DNA of 64,000 nucleotides from Codonopsis lanceolata (Eukaryota; Streptophyta; Magnoliopsida; Asterales; Campanulaceae): the NCBI GenBank assembly GCA_013146195.2, contig CM028384.1, forward strand, positions 74,065,990-74,129,989, in the 5' to 3' direction. Numbering within the stretch: position 1 is the first letter of the stretch; each line of letters begins with the position of its first letter. Below the pieces are notes generated by a model. The model saw only the letters and a list, made by a program, of their open reading frames with translations, had not been told where the DNA came from and did not search any database. Shown piece after piece: positions 1 through 11,698 of this stretch. The translations under genes and the position numbers were made by a program.

Positions 1-24
1 TCAAAATAAAAATAACAAAAACTT

Positions 25-175
25 AGGTAAGACGGTCTTACAATCATCTTTTGACTTTTGTAAGACGGATCCTCTTTACTCAACCTACCGCGTGTTGATG
101 TGTTGAGTTATGAGAGAGTGAGGCTTCGTCTTACGAATTAAGATCCGTAAGACCGACTTACAAAAGACTTGCTCA
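25..175. repeat. Small palindromic MITE-like repeat (TAAGACGG motif)
   Basis: The motif GTAAGACGGTCTTAC, itself almost a perfect palindrome, opens this stretch, and TAAGACGG / CCGTCTTA variants recur at both ends (near 55-68, 130-137 and 148-164). The pattern of inverted copies around a short AT-rich core is that of a miniature inverted-repeat element. A degenerate relative lies near 17463-17580. No clear target duplication was found and the family is not named. Confidence 0.4.
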
Positions 176-354
176 ATAAATATGACACTTGCTTAATTTT
201 TTTCTTGGTTCGCCACTAATTAATTTTTGCCTTTCTTCAAAATATCAACTCTATTTTTCTTCCATCTTTTTGTTGATTGAACAACTTATGTATACTTGAT
301 ACTCCCAAATCGATCAATAACATCCACGCTTGTCGCTTGGCCCCAAAAAAATGA

Positions 355-496
355 GTCTAGATTTTTGTTACCAATCTTTTGTGCTCCTGTGTGTACTACT
401 AATCGGACTAGGACACAAAAAATAAGTCTAGATTTCCGTTACCAATCTTTTGTGCTCCCGTGTGTATTACTAATCGGACTAGGACATGTGGATTAT
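355..496. repeat. 71-bp tandem duplication
   Basis: Two copies of a ~71-bp unit starting GTCTAGATTT lie head to tail at 355-425 and 426-496. They differ by a few substitutions, and a partial third copy (ACTACTAATCCGACTAG) follows to about 520. No coding potential is visible, so this reads as a local replication-slippage or unequal-exchange product. Confidence 0.7.
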
Positions 497-1039
497 TTTT
501 ACTACTAATCCGACTAGCGCACGTGAATTATTTTGACGAAGGATTTTTAGCGTTGGTTGGCTAACGGGTTGAGGAGCAAAATGAGGAATTCATTTAGATT
601 TTGATGTGGAAAAATATTAAGTACCCAAAAATCTTATAAATTCATTGACAAACAAGAGGATAAGACGACGTCAAAGAAAAAACAACTAAGGAGAAGCAAC
701 GGTGTTTCTCTCCTCAACCTGTTTGCTCACAACGTTAAAAAAATCTCCGTGAAGTAATGAACACGTGCTAGTCACACATGCAAAAATATAGAAGGTCTGG
801 ACTCCAAAAAATCTTGAGAATAAATTACTCACAAATAATCTCAGGAGATTCAAAGCATAGACATAAAAATAAAAATAAAAATAAAAAAAAGGGTCTACCA
901 TATGAAGCTTTTATGGAAGAACCAAAAAGTACTGAAATTGACATTAGTCAAGTTCTTTCGCTTTCTCCGTTGAGGATGCATAGGAGTATTTTTCAGTGAG
1001 TCATTCATTTTGGTCGATTGGGGAGTGAAAGTGGTAATA

Positions 1040-1296
1040 CTCCCCCGATCCCAAAATTATCGTTCTTTTTTTTTTTTCGTCCATTCCAAAATAATTGTTC
1101 AGTTTGAAATTTATCTTTTTAGAACATTATTTTTACCATTTTACCCTTACTTTTTCACTATACTTTAATTATGAGCCACATACACGTAAGCTTTAAAGGA
1201 AACTACACATTAAACCAATTTAAATAATCAAGTCAATTGTTTTTTCTTAATCTGTGCGCCAGGTCAACTAAGACGATAATTTAGGGACGAAGGGAG
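1040..1296. mobile_element. Stowaway-type MITE, copy 1
   Basis: The left end CTCCCCCGATCCCAAAATTATCG and right end CGATAATTTAGGGACGAAGGGAG form imperfect terminal inverted repeats flanked by TA dinucleotides, which is the Tc1/mariner Stowaway signature. The interior (GAGCCACATACAC, then TTTAAAGGAAACTACACATT) is shared with the copies at 1369-1617 and 8801-9058. There is no coding capacity. Confidence 0.88.
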
Positions 1297-1368
1297 TAGT
1301 AAATTAGTACTACAATAGATTATGTTTGTCGATGGATGAGATTGGAATCCGATCAGTCAAAATTATTA

Positions 1369-1617
1369 CTTCCTTCGTCCCTAAATTATTGTTTTTTTTA
1401 TCCGTCTCAAAATAATTATTTAATTTGAAACTTATTTTTTTAGAATATCACTTTTACCGCTTTATCATTACTTTTTTACCTTACTTTAATTATGAGCCAC
1501 ATACACATGAGCTTTAAAGGAAAGTACACATTAAACCAATATAAATAATCAAGTTAATTTGTTTTTCTTAATTCATATGTCGGGTAAACTAGGACAATAA
1601 TTTAGGGACGTAGGGAG
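1369..1617. mobile_element. Stowaway-type MITE, copy 2
   Basis: Same family and orientation as the copy at 1040-1296, only about 70 bp away. The ends CTTCCTTCGTCCCTAAATT and AATTTAGGGACGTAGGGAG are flanked by TA. The shared interior GAGCCACATACACATGAGC confirms the relationship. Divergence between the two copies points to independent insertions or an old duplication. Confidence 0.87.
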
Positions 1618-1639
1618 TATATGATTTGTTAAGAAATTA

Positions 1640-2135
1640 TCAGATTTGGCTCAGATCAGATTATCTTTCGGATATTTAAAAGCTCGGCCCATACCCTAAA
1701 TTTTCGGATTCAGATTTTATTCGCTCCTAATTAAAGTACTGAATAAAATTAATATTGATGTATATTTACTTAATCAAATATTGAATAAAATTAAAAATTC
1801 ATATTTTTAAGTTTTAACTTACACAAACATGAATAATAATATTAGTAAGATCTTAGAGTTCGTCGGAAAATTCATATTTAGTAAAATTAATAATGATTAA
1901 TGACTAAAATTTCATAATTAGTAACTTTTATATGTATAATCTTAATATATTTTTTATCGGATCGAATCGATTGTTAACGGATTGGAACACCTTAATTTAT
2001 ATCCGATTTGTTAATCTTTCGGATTTTCGGATTCGATCAAAATCGAGTAATCGGATATAAAAACTAAATTCTTATCCTAAAAATAACATCGGATTCAGAT
2101 CGAAATCCGATCCATTGACAGGCTTACAATAGATA
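1640..2135. other. AT-rich intergenic stretch, no gene seen
   Basis: Contains recurring CGGATT / TCGGAT words (e.g. 1640-1720 and 1960-2110) around an AT-rich core, which suggests an old degenerate repeat. No ORF, RNA gene or element boundary could be supported. Confidence 0.4.
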
Positions 2136-2385
2136 TTCCCTCCGTTTTCAAAATCTTGTCATTTTTTATCAGACACACCGTTTAAGAAAAAAATAATTGA
2201 TTGTATTATTAATATTGGTGAAATGTATGATTTTTCCTTTAATGTATTTGATTATAATTAAAGTAGGTAGAAAAAATAAAGGTAAAATGATAAAAGTGTT
2301 TTCCTAAAAGATAAATTTTGAAAAAGGACGATTATTTTAGAATAAACAAAAAAAACGAGGAAGAAAATTTAAAAAACGGAGGGAG
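2136..2385. mobile_element. Stowaway-type MITE, divergent subfamily
   Basis: The ends TTCCCTCCGTTTTCAAAATC and AAAAAACGGAGGGAG are flanked by TA. The interior differs from copies 1 and 2 but keeps the ACTTTTATCATTTTACC-like core in the opposite orientation, so it is a related subfamily. Confidence 0.78.
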
Positions 2386-2389
2386 TATT

Positions 2390-4080
2390 TTTTTTATTAA
2401 TATTAGAATGGACTTTTTCAAATAATCCAAATAATCTCTCCAACTCTCACCGTGTGAGATTACTTGTGACACCATCGATAGTTGGTTGCCAATTATTTTT
2501 ACCAGTTAGGTTGTGTAGGTTCAGCTAATTATAAATATAAGTAGAGTTCCAAAAATAAACTACCAATATGGCAATATACTCCATTTGTTTTTTTACAAAA
2601 AGTCAAACTTACTTGTTTCGTCCATTTCAAAAGAAATTTGATTTCTAATTTTTCATTTTTACGAAATTATTTTTATTATTTTATCCTTACTTTTCTTTCT
2701 ATTTTAATGACGAGTCTCGCTTGTATATAGATAGAAAATCCACAACATATTAGGAGTAATATTTATTATAGAGTTGATTTTTTTTTAGGAGAAACTATTT
2801 TCACTATATTTTTTTGCTTATCCACTATATAATAAATTATTCCATTAATTAATGACATATTTGGACAAATCTACTCATAATTTCTTGTTCATATTAATTG
2901 ACTAATAAAGTTACTTTTCTAATTAATTATCTTCTAATTTTTTAATGGATAACATAGTTAGAATATTTTTATTTTCACTTTTTATTAAATTCTTGATCAA
3001 TTAACCTTATGACTAAAATTATCTTGCATAAACAATAAATTAATATCTTAAGAACATCATTTGTTTACCAAACTTTGAGAAATTATGTACTATTTGGTTA
3101 TTAAAAGAAAGTTTTAAAAGTGAGATTTAAAGGATATAATAGTAAAATATTTTTGTCCAATAGTAAAATAACAGTGTGAAATAATATAGTGAAATTTTAA
3201 AACCCCTTGTCTACCAATAAGAGTGAAACCAATATTCAATATAATACTTAACATATTACTATTATTGAATTGATTTTTTAGTAATACTTTTTTAATTAAA
3301 TTGAATTATTTATTTTGATGATAAATATCCAAATGATATTCTCTATAGTTTTGGTAGACAAATGTCTTGATAATATTATTTTTACGATAATGGAGTATGA
3401 GACACAATCATAAACAAAATTGATTAAATATATTTATTACAAAAAAAATTGCATTGCTTGTTGAGACTTAAAATGTATTTTAGAAAAAAAAAATAAAAAA
3501 TAGAAAAAGAACAATTATCTTGTTTGTTGAGAATTAAAAATTAATTTGAAAATAAAACATATATAGAAGTACTTTACTTCAAATGTCAAGTATGAAAAGA
3601 TAATTATGTCTAAAGAGTATTAGCTAAGGCCATTAAGTATTTAGCAAGTAAGGGACAATTGGACAAACAGTTGACTGATAAATCTACTCTCTTTTTTGTT
3701 GTTTATCAAAATTTGATGAATTCCCCCAAGCAACTCTAAAGTCTAAACTTAACCAATAAGACTTAATGTCTTGTCATCCTGCTATTATATTAAATAGGTT
3801 TAATAAATAATTTGGTTCTTGAACTTAACAACTCTTCCGGTTTATGTTTCCGTATTGGATCCGTATTGGAACTCTTCCTGTTTTGATACCTAAACTTCAC
3901 ATTTGATCATACAGTTTGTTCCTCAAGTGACGTCCGTCAGATAAAACGTTAAAATTTGTGTGAAATATCTTAAATATCCTTACTAAATGATAAGTGTGAT
4001 TCCATATTAGAATTAAATGTTAAGTTGAAATCTTAAGTCAAATATATAAAGAAGAAAGAAAAAATCAAAATTAAGTATAA
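2390..4080. other. AT-rich intergenic DNA, no gene seen
   Basis: Strongly AT-rich with short degenerate repeats. A partial MITE end (TTTCGTCCATTTCAAAAG) occurs near 2617. No ORF with coding character and no complete element boundary was found. Confidence 0.4.
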
Positions 4081-4083
4081 TAG

Positions 4084-4600
4084 TTGAAACGCCCACCTTC
4101 CCCACCTTGCTACCCATTTCCGCCAGGCCGCTCTCTATCTCACACTCTCACATACACTCTTGAGTCTTGGCCCTTCCTCTCTTGTATTGTTGGATTGTAC
4201 CCCAATTCTCCAAAAGAAAGATTAGCTGAAAGACAATTTGAGAAGGGAGACTCAAGGTCATTGCCAAAGAGCTGCAGAAAGGGATCTAGGAATTGGAGCA
4301 ACATCACCCCCTTTTGACTTCACTTGAAAGAGTTATCCATTCTTGAACTTATGAATTATAGCTTTGTGAGGAAAGTAGCTTTCAATCGGAATAGCTTGAG
4401 GATATATGACATATGGGTTCAGGAAAAAGGATCTCCCTAATATGGGGTCGATGTTGTTAAACCAGGTTTCATAAAGTATGAAATAAACAGAGTTCCAAAA
4501 AATATAGCTAGAAGGGTTCAATAGCTGCATTAAAAATGTCTATACGAACTCAATTCATTTTTTCAAGATAGAAATCTAGAACCAAAAGAAAGAAAAGAAA
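4084..4600. other. Higher-complexity block of unknown origin
   Basis: This stretch is less AT-rich than its surroundings and holds open frames of 77 codons on + (4084-4317) and 65 codons on - (4333-4530). The + frame ends with a basic segment (KGDSRSLPKSCRKGSRNW). I do not recognise either product. It may be a captured exon, an organellar insertion or chance. Nothing beside it (promoter, splice sites, polyA signal) supports a functional gene. Confidence 0.25.
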
Positions 4601-4639
4601 AAATGTATATTTCAGGGACACAAGTCACACAACACACTG

Positions 4640-5300
4640 CGCCACCAATTCCCCGTTGTCGACCAGCACCCGTAAATTTTCTTTCTCTCTCTTTCTACTT
4701 CATCGAATTTTTAAGATCTCTATTGATCTTGTCAATGGTGGGTGCGGTGGTGGTGGGCGATTCTTGTCTACATACTTTATTTCTTTGCCGGCTAAATTCC
4801 ATGGAAGTGAGTACTAGGATATCTCATATGGCTAGCTAATATCAATTTAACGTAAATGGTATTAGCCAATTTCTGAAAAGAATGAGGATAATATTGTCTC
4901 CTGACCTTCAGCTTAATCCCAATTTCACGATTTCGGCCATTGATCAATCCAAACTAGGGAACATTTACACCTATAAAATCTGCAATTGAATGAATCAGAG
5001 GCCAAATATAGCATATTAAACCGAGGCGGGGGAAGAAGTAAGGATTTGTGCATGTGTGATCTTGAGAGGTCTATTACCTCAGAACAATGCATGCTCTTGA
5101 GTGGTAGTTGGGTTGGGAGGTCTATTATCTCGGAACCCCAGTATGAACAAGAAGATGGTATGAATAAGAAGACGATTTGTGGTGGGTGAGGGGCTGGATT
5201 GAAAAAAAAAACGAATTTGTTATACAATATATTTTTTGTATTTTTTTTTTTTAGGGAAAATTGTTGGATACGAAAGTGTGGTTATTTTCTCAAGATGATT
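4640..5300. other. Intergenic stretch, no gene seen
   Basis: Moderate complexity with a CT-rich tract near 4680 and a repeated phrase (GAGGTCTATTA followed by CTCAGAAC or CTCGGAAC) at about 5065 and 5119, suggesting a ~54-bp imperfect duplication. No supported gene. Confidence 0.35.
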
Positions 5301-5842
5301 GTTATAAGAGCATCCCCATTGCTCACTTCCTAAATTGGCTTCCAATTTGGAAGTTAAAGAAATGCAATGGCAGTTCTTCCCCCACCTCTTCCAAATCTGA
5401 GCTGGATCCGAGTTGGAGGAGAGATAATAAATTTTCTTCCAAAGTTGGAAGACAACCAAGGAAGAGGAAGCCCAGACGCAGGGGCAACGGTGGGCGTCAC
5501 ACACGGCCTGTGTGTGGCGCGTGCGCTTCACGCAGGCTTGGGCGAGTGGAGGCGAAAATCTGGTGGGGTCCACGGCTGGCGCTTCTCTGCAAAGTGTCTG
5601 ATTTTTTTGTTTTTGTTTTTTTTTTTTAATGAAAAAGCTGGAAAGAAACGGATAGTTTTTTTTTTCAAAATTCATTTGCCCGGGGGGGGGGTTGGTGGGT
5701 GGGGGGTTTGGGATTTAATTTGTGTATTAAATTTTGTACTTAAATTTTGGTATTAAATTTTGGGATTTTAATTGTGTATTAAATTTTAGTCTTAAATTTT
5801 ATTTGTCTTTTATTTAATTTTTTTATTTAACTTTAATTAGTA

Positions 5843-5996
5843 ACTAATTATTAATGTTTTTATGTAACTTTAAATTATTAATGTTTTTATATTACTTGTA
5901 ATTATTAATGTTTTTATGTTACTTTTAATTATTAATGTTTTTATGTTACTATTAATTATTAATGTTTTTATGTAACTTTTAATTATTAATGTTTTT
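5843..5996. repeat. ~28-bp tandem repeat (ATTATTAATGTTTTTA)
   Basis: About five head-to-tail copies of a unit containing ATTATTAATGTTTTTATGT are seen in the 5' subterminal region of the Harbinger element, before its transposase pseudogene. Confidence 0.75.
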
Positions 5997-6172
5997 AAAA
6001 TAGCCGTTTTAAAGTAGCCGTTGTAAAAGTAGCCGTTTTAAAGTAGCCGTTGTAAAAGTAGCCGTTGTAAAAGTAGCCGTTTTAAAGTAGCTGTTGTAAA
6101 AGTAGCCGTTGTAAAAATAGCCGTTTTAAAGTAGCCGTTGTAAAGTAGCCGTTGTAAAGTAGCCGTTGTTGA
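5997..6172. repeat. Subterminal tandem repeat (AGTAGCCGTTGTAAA)
   Basis: About eleven copies of a 14-17-bp unit, variants of AAAGTAGCCGTTGTA and AAAGTAGCCGTTTTA, lie directly upstream of the transposase start. Subterminal arrays of short repeats in DNA transposons often bind the transposase. That role is inferred here from position only. Confidence 0.85.
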
Positions 6173-6243
6173 GAAGTATATATAGATAAGGGGGTGTCAT
6201 ATTCTTCTACCAATACCTACAAATCATCAACATACGACTAAAG

Positions 6244-7552
6244 ATGTCTAATTCTTCCTCTTCTTCTACCAATAGCTCTAACACAAGCAGTCATACCGAA
6301 AAATCCAACGACTCCAACATGTCTGAAGGTGAAAAATTATATTTGGAGATAATTGCATTACAACAACAAATAGAAGAAACGGAGAGAGCCAACAACAGGA
6401 GGCGTCGCCAAAGGAAAAAGAGGAGGTATATAGATCGAAAGCGTGTAGCGGGAAATACTCAACTTGTCAATGACTACTTCTCATCTCACCATTGTATCCC
6501 GATCATATATTTCGGCGACGCTCCGAATGCATCGAAACTTATTCATTCGGATAGTTAATGCATTGGAGAATCATTCAAGTTATTTTCGACGGAGGTCCGA
6601 TGCAAGAGGAAAGGTAGGTCTCTCACCACTTCAAAAATGCACTGTCCGTCAATTGGCTTATGGAGTTCGTACCGATCATCTCGACGAGTACCTCCGATTA
6701 GCGTAAACAACCGCCATCGAGTGCATGTTCAACTTCGCCGATGTATCATTGAATTATTCTGAGGTCAATACTTGAGAAGACCAAATGCTAATGATACTCA
6801 ACGCCTACTTCAAATGCACGAGCAAAGGACATGGCTTTCGGTATGTTAGGAAGTCTTGATTGTATGCACCGGGAATGGAAAAATTGTCCTGGCCGCGGCA
6901 AGGTCAATATGCAAGAGGTCATGGGAAGCCCACAATTGTGCTCGAAGCAGTTGCGTCGGCAGATTATGGATATGGCATGCATTTTTGGGGTCGCAGGTTC
7001 TCGTAATGATCCGAATGTGTTATATGAATCACCTTTGTTCAATAACGCACTCGAAGGAAATGCACCACCGTGCAATTTTGAAGTGAATGGCAACAAGATA
7101 CAAAAGGATACTACCTAACCGATGGAATTTATCCGGATTGGGCTACTTTTGTTAAGAGTTTTTCGTGTCCGTCGGATGCTAAGCGTTTAAAGAAATTCAA
7201 AGACATGCAAGAGGCGCAAGAAAAGATGTCGAACGAGCATTTGGAGTACTCCAATCAAGATGGGCAATTATCAAAGGTCCTAGCGGTGTTTTGGTATAGA
7301 GATAACTTGAAAGAAATAATGCTCACATGCATTATTTTACATAACATGATTGTGGAGGCTGAGGGTGATCACATTACGAATTGGGCCGATGATATTGTAT
7401 ATGACTCTCCACAAGTAAATCATGGGCCAACACAAGCATTTGAAGAATATATGCAACGAAATTCAGAGGTACGAGATAGAAACACCCATCATGAACTTCG
7501 ATCCAACTTGGTTGAGCATATATGGCGTCGTTACGGTGACGCTTTTATGTAA
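6244..7552 (+). pseudogene. Harbinger-type transposase (plant DDE family), broken
   Basis: This is the remnant of a nuclease of the PIF/Harbinger (plant transposon protein, DDE_Tnp_4) family, which cuts and inserts the element. Translated pieces in order: a Ser-rich start at 6244 with a basic stretch (NNRRRRQRKKRRYIDR); a second frame from about 6510 with RIVNALENHSSYF and GLSPLQKCTVRQLAYG; the first catalytic aspartate in LGSLDCMHREWKNCP (about 6846); the second aspartate in GSRNDPNVL (about 6993); GIYPDWATFVK after 7120; the acidic third position in IILHNMIVEAEGD (about 7340); and the family tail LRSNLVEHIWRRYGD. The pieces sit in different frames with stops between them, so no intact enzyme can be made. 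Its ATG follows the AGTAGCCGTT repeat array and lies within the inverted repeats of the host element. Confidence 0.9.
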
Positions 7553-8019
7553 TTTTAATTATTGAACCGTAATTTTAATTTTAAGTTTTTTGTTTTTATG
7601 TAATTTTTAAGTATTTATCTTTTATGTAACTTTATGATTATGTAATTTTTTCAATTTTAACGGTTTTATGTAATTTTCTATTTATGTTATTTTAATCGTC
7701 ATGTATAATATGTATTTTATTGATAATTTATGAATTAAAATATAAAATTATTTAAATTGTGAGTAATAGTATTATTTATAAATTAATTAATGTCATTATT
7801 TATAATTTAATTATTGATTTGTTTGAGAAATATAAAAATAAGATTGAAGTGTAAAGTTAATGATGTGGCAGTGGGACCCAACTAAGAAGATGTATAAGAA
7901 GATTAGGAATGGGAGATATATTCTTAAATGGAATAAGAAGAAAAAAATGTGTATATGGCAGTGGGACCCGGCTAAGAAGATGGTATAGGAATAATAGCAT
8001 TGAGGATGCTCTAATCACA

Positions 8020-8358
8020 CACTCAACTCATTTAGATCCCTCTTTTTCTTATCTGCCCCCACCTCCTCTATCCATCTCCCTCCCCTCTTGGTTTCTTCGT
8101 TAGTCATTATGAGCACAAACAACAATTCCATCGAATCAAAAACAATTTATTAAAATGTAATTAATTAATTTGATTTAAAACAAAAAAAAAATCCTTCCAA
8201 TAGTGACATAAATTTCAACATTTTTAAATACACCATTTTTATTTTTAAAATTGAATTGATGTCCAAATAAATCAAACAAAATCTTTATTTATAGAAAAAA
8301 AATACCATGAAAATCTCAATTCAGTGGAGTCCAGATCTTCTGTATCACTTGTATCACT
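8020..8358. other. Intergenic stretch, no gene seen
   Basis: A CT-rich tract (8035-8100) is followed by A/T-rich sequence. No supported gene or element. Confidence 0.35.
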
Positions 8359-8437
8359 GGTGTACCACTTTTCATCTCCATCATTGCATTCCAATCATTA
8401 CATCTCAACTAATGATTAAAATGAAAAGTGGTACACC
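8359..8437. repeat. Short inverted repeat (GGTGTACCACTTTTCAT)
   Basis: GGTGTACCACTTTTCAT at 8359-8375 is exactly reverse-complemented at 8421-8437 with a 45-bp spacer. It resembles the two ends of a very short deleted MITE. No target duplication could be fixed. Confidence 0.7.
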
Positions 8438-8800
8438 AATGTTTGGTAGTAATTAGGTTGACAAAAGCAGTAATAGATACCATAAAAATTAAATGTTTGG
8501 AGATAGGAAACAATGGTGATTTGGGTAAATGTTTGCAAAATCTAAAATATGAATTCGGTGATATTTGATGGATTTTTCAATTGGAAGTGGGAACACCGAA
8601 CACGGAAGCGGCATAGAATTAAGTTAGTACCACTGTCCCATATTAGTGGATAAAGGACAGATTTAGAATTTCAATAGCGACATAGATCATGCACATGGAA
8701 GACTATCATAATTGATACACAGATACAGCATATGCTCTACGCATATCCTTCAAACACAAATGTCACACTTACAATAGTGCAATAGATTTATATATATATA

Positions 8801-9058
8801 CTCCCTCCGTCCCTAAATTATCGTCCTCCTTTCCTTTTTCGTCCGTCCCAAAATAATTGTCCAGTTTGAAACTTACCTTTTTAGAATATTACTTTTACCA
8901 CTTTACCCTTACTTTTTCACTCTACTTTAATTATGAGCCATATACACATGGGCTTTAAAGGAAACTACACATTAAACCAATATAAATAATCAAGTCAATT
9001 GTTTTTCCTTAAACTGTGCGCCGGGTCAATCAGGACGATTATTTAGGGACGGAGGGAG
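8801..9058. mobile_element. Stowaway-type MITE, best-preserved copy
   Basis: The terminal repeats CTCCCTCCGTCCCTAAATTA and its near-exact complement ending GGGACGGAGGGAG are flanked by TA. It has the same interior as copies at 1040-1296 and 1369-1617 but with fewer differences between the two ends, so it is the youngest of the three here. Confidence 0.93.
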
Positions 9059-9061
9059 TAT

Positions 9062-9820
9062 ATATTTACACTACAATATTTACTTATTTATTTCATTCAT
9101 TAAAAATTATTCAAGTTACAAAACTATCCTTTTTTTACTGCACTTTATTTAAAAATCAAAGCTATTTTATTTTCATAAATTAATCTTCTTTAAATATATT
9201 ACTTTTCCTCTTATAATTCCTACTATACAATTAGCCAAATAAGGATTATTAAACAATTTTTTTAATCAAAACTTTACTTTTAAAGTATGCATATCTTTTT
9301 TTCCACAAATAACTATATATCACCGTTTACCTTTATAAGCAAGACAATAACTAATATGTGTCGTTAACGTACACGTTAAGATTACTTTACTATGAACAAA
9401 ATCCTTCATTATTCTCGCAAGTTATGATCATTGCTAATAGAATCATTAATGTCGAGACAATAATTCTACTTACAAGTAATGTAAATGTTTCAAACGTGGT
9501 TTTAAAATACATATTAACCAAACTCCATGATTAATTTTGGGTTTCGCTAACATGTTTTCTATGACGCTTACTAAGGTTTTAATTTAAAAAAAATCAACGT
9601 AGAAAATTAATTCCAATGAATTAGGGTATTTTTGATCAATAATTTTGGTTTACCACTACTTTTATCACTATTGTTATCACCAAATCTTAGTGAAATGCAA
9701 AGTTGTCTTTCATTAAAACACATTTGGCCTTTACCAAGACTTGGTGGTAACAATAATGGTGGAAATATTGGTAAAGAAGTATCGATTGAGCAATTCTTAA
9801 ATTATCATTATTAATAATTA
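9062..9820. other. AT-rich intergenic DNA, no gene seen
   Basis: No ORF with coding character, no RNA gene and no element boundary recognised. Confidence 0.4.
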
Positions 9821-9823
9821 TTA

Positions 9824-9923
9824 CTCTCTCCGTTTCGGGTAAAAAGTCTACTATTCTATTTTTATATATTTCACTTAAAAAGTCCACTTTCAAATAAGGA
9901 CTTTTGGTCCAGAACAAAGGGAA
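9824..9923. mobile_element. Short Stowaway-like MITE remnant
   Basis: The left end CTCTCTCCGTTTCGGGTAAA follows TA. The right side (AGGACTTTTGGTCC, AGAACAAAGGGAA, then TA) is a degraded partner. AAGTCTACT / AAGTCCACT in the middle matches the small subfamily also seen at 11699-11829. Confidence 0.55.
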
Positions 9924-9929
9924 TATTAC

Positions 9930-11389
9930 TTATTTCATGTGGATTAATAGCTAGGGGATTGATTTTTTTTATTCGGGTAGCAAGGTTTAATAATCTCGAG
10001 AGTAAAAATTTACCCGACAACTTTCTACGGTGTTGTTAATTCTTCATGCTCTACCAAACGACCCTTATATTTAAACTGTAGCACTTCATTAATGTGTCAT
10101 AAAATACCGCAGTTGAAAATTGTATCTCTAATTTCTAATATTGGCTAGGCGTGTTAGGTTTAAGTTTAGGTTTAAGCATTAGTGGCAAACTTTTGTGATT
10201 CCTTAATTTGGATTAAATTTCTGTCTGCGTTGCTTCTTTATATAAAAACTGCTTAATTTATGTTGCATGTGACTTTCAACTACCAATTTGTGTCATATCT
10301 ATTCATCCGTAACAATCATGGTTCATTGAGTAGGAGATAACGTGAGCTTATTTTAATTTTACCTTTTTTCTTCATTAGAGGACCCAAGCCATAATAAAAA
10401 TTGAAAAATACTACTCCAGTTTCTCTTCAACTTTCTCATATTTATAGGATACTTAAATATGTTTTTTTTGTTAATTTTTGTATTTAGGTTAAATGTATTG
10501 AGGGTAGCCGGACCACCACCATTGAAGGTGGTGGCCGGAGGTGAGAGAGAAAGGAAGAGAAGACGCAGTACACGGCAAAGGCAAGAGGAAAACTGTATTG
10601 ATATTGAATTTGATTAATGAAAAAATTAATTCCTAACTCACTATTACATCATTATATATCTAAAGACTAATGCTCTATTAGGCTTACAAGGTTTAAGCTT
10701 ATATTTTTAACATTTTTTTCTTTTAGCACGAAAAAAAGATCGAACTTGAAATCACATATTTTCAAAAGACTCAAGTATCAAGTATAATGAAATTAATATG
10801 CTACAGCTAAGAATAACGATTTATTTAATAGATAACTTGCATGATTACATGTTCGAGTCTCATGAAAACAATAAAAAACTACAGAAGAAGATATCTACGC
10901 TAGCTAGATTGCATTGCGTTGGCTCGTTCTAAATTATGATATATATATATATATAATTGAAACCACAATGTCACAATTCAAAAGAGAACAATATTAGACC
11001 ATAAATGCTCACGAAAAGACTATCTTACATGATAATATTCGTACACCAATTCCGTTAATCATCTTAAAAGAAATTAAAGTGGGAAAAGAATGATCATCAT
11101 CTACCTTAGCCAAAGAAAATTAAATTTTATGAATAAAAGATACGTACAGTAAAGAAATAACACTACTTTCTGAGGAGATCAATTATTGGGGTCATGTTTT
11201 TTGATGGTTATATGATGAAAATGATTGCATCATATTAATTGACCCGATCACCCGAAGACAAGAATTCGATTTGAGTCCTACCAATTTGGAAAAATGTACA
11301 ATGCATATGCTACGGGTGTGTAAATGATTCCTGTCAAATCGAGTTATAAATTATAAAGCTCACTTTGGTTAAGCTCAACAAAGGTTTGA

Positions 11390-11390
<1 letters not shown>
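9930..11390. other. Intergenic DNA, possible LTR debris, no gene seen
   Basis: Mostly AT-rich. A less AT-rich patch at about 10495-10600 (GGTGGTGGCCGGAGGTGAGA) runs into a stretch typical of retroelement LTRs (AAAACTGTATTGATATTGAA), but no paired end was found. The remainder shows nothing supported. Confidence 0.3.

Positions 11391-11393
<3 letters not shown>

Positions 11394-11438
<45 letters not shown>
11394..11438. repeat. (AT)n microsatellite
   Basis: About 22 uninterrupted AT dinucleotides, directly before the T-rich start of an antisense SINE. Confidence 0.95.
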
Positions 11439-11439
<1 letters not shown>

Positions 11440-11441
<2 letters not shown>

Positions 11442-11566
11442 TTTTTTTCTTTTAAATACGATCAGTAGTGCCGTAGTAGGTCCCCACTTACCTCCTTGAT
11501 GACTTGAACCCACAACCTATTATGTATGATGAAGCGTCTTATCACTAAGCTGCACTTACTTGTCTA
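11440..11566 (-). mobile_element. tRNA-derived SINE, antisense
   Basis: On the - strand an RNA polymerase III A-box-like sequence (GCTTAGTGATAAGAC, + positions 11536-11550) is followed by a B box GGGTTCAAGTC (+ positions 11501-11511), and then by an A-rich tail that appears as T-rich sequence at 11439-11456. This order and spacing is that of a tRNA-headed SINE. There is no full cloverleaf, so it is not a working tRNA gene. Confidence 0.72.
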
Positions 11567-11698
11567 AAGATCATGAGAGATAAAGCATGAAAGTTATTAT
11601 AGAAAACGGATGTACCACGAATGAAGCTTCATTCAGAACTTAATTCACAGTGCCAAATTGCCCCTAGCAAATTAGGAAGTCACGAGGAAAAGGGCTTA

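Larger units (their letters stand above)
5308..8011 (+). mobile_element. PIF/Harbinger DNA transposon, decayed autonomous copy
   Basis: The left end GAGCATCCCCATTGC and the right end GCATTGAGGATGCTC are inverted repeats, flanked on both sides by the trinucleotide TAA (5305-5307 and 8012-8014), the TWA target duplication of this superfamily. The element is 2.7 kb. It holds subterminal tandem repeats (5843-6171), then a broken transposase gene at 6244-7552, then an AT-rich 3' portion (about 7553-8000) that is shared with the shorter relative at 11935-12753. Intact ends with a broken gene suggest an element that is now non-autonomous but could have been moved in trans. Confidence 0.92.

Noticed and set aside
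5220..5675. 151-codon minus-strand frame at the left end of the Harbinger element
   Set aside because: It spans the element boundary and runs of A/T (KKKKQKQKNQ) and matches no family, so it is chance.
11501..11550. Possible minus-strand tRNA gene
   Set aside because: Only the promoter boxes are tRNA-like; the stems do not fold and the A-rich tail shows a SINE.
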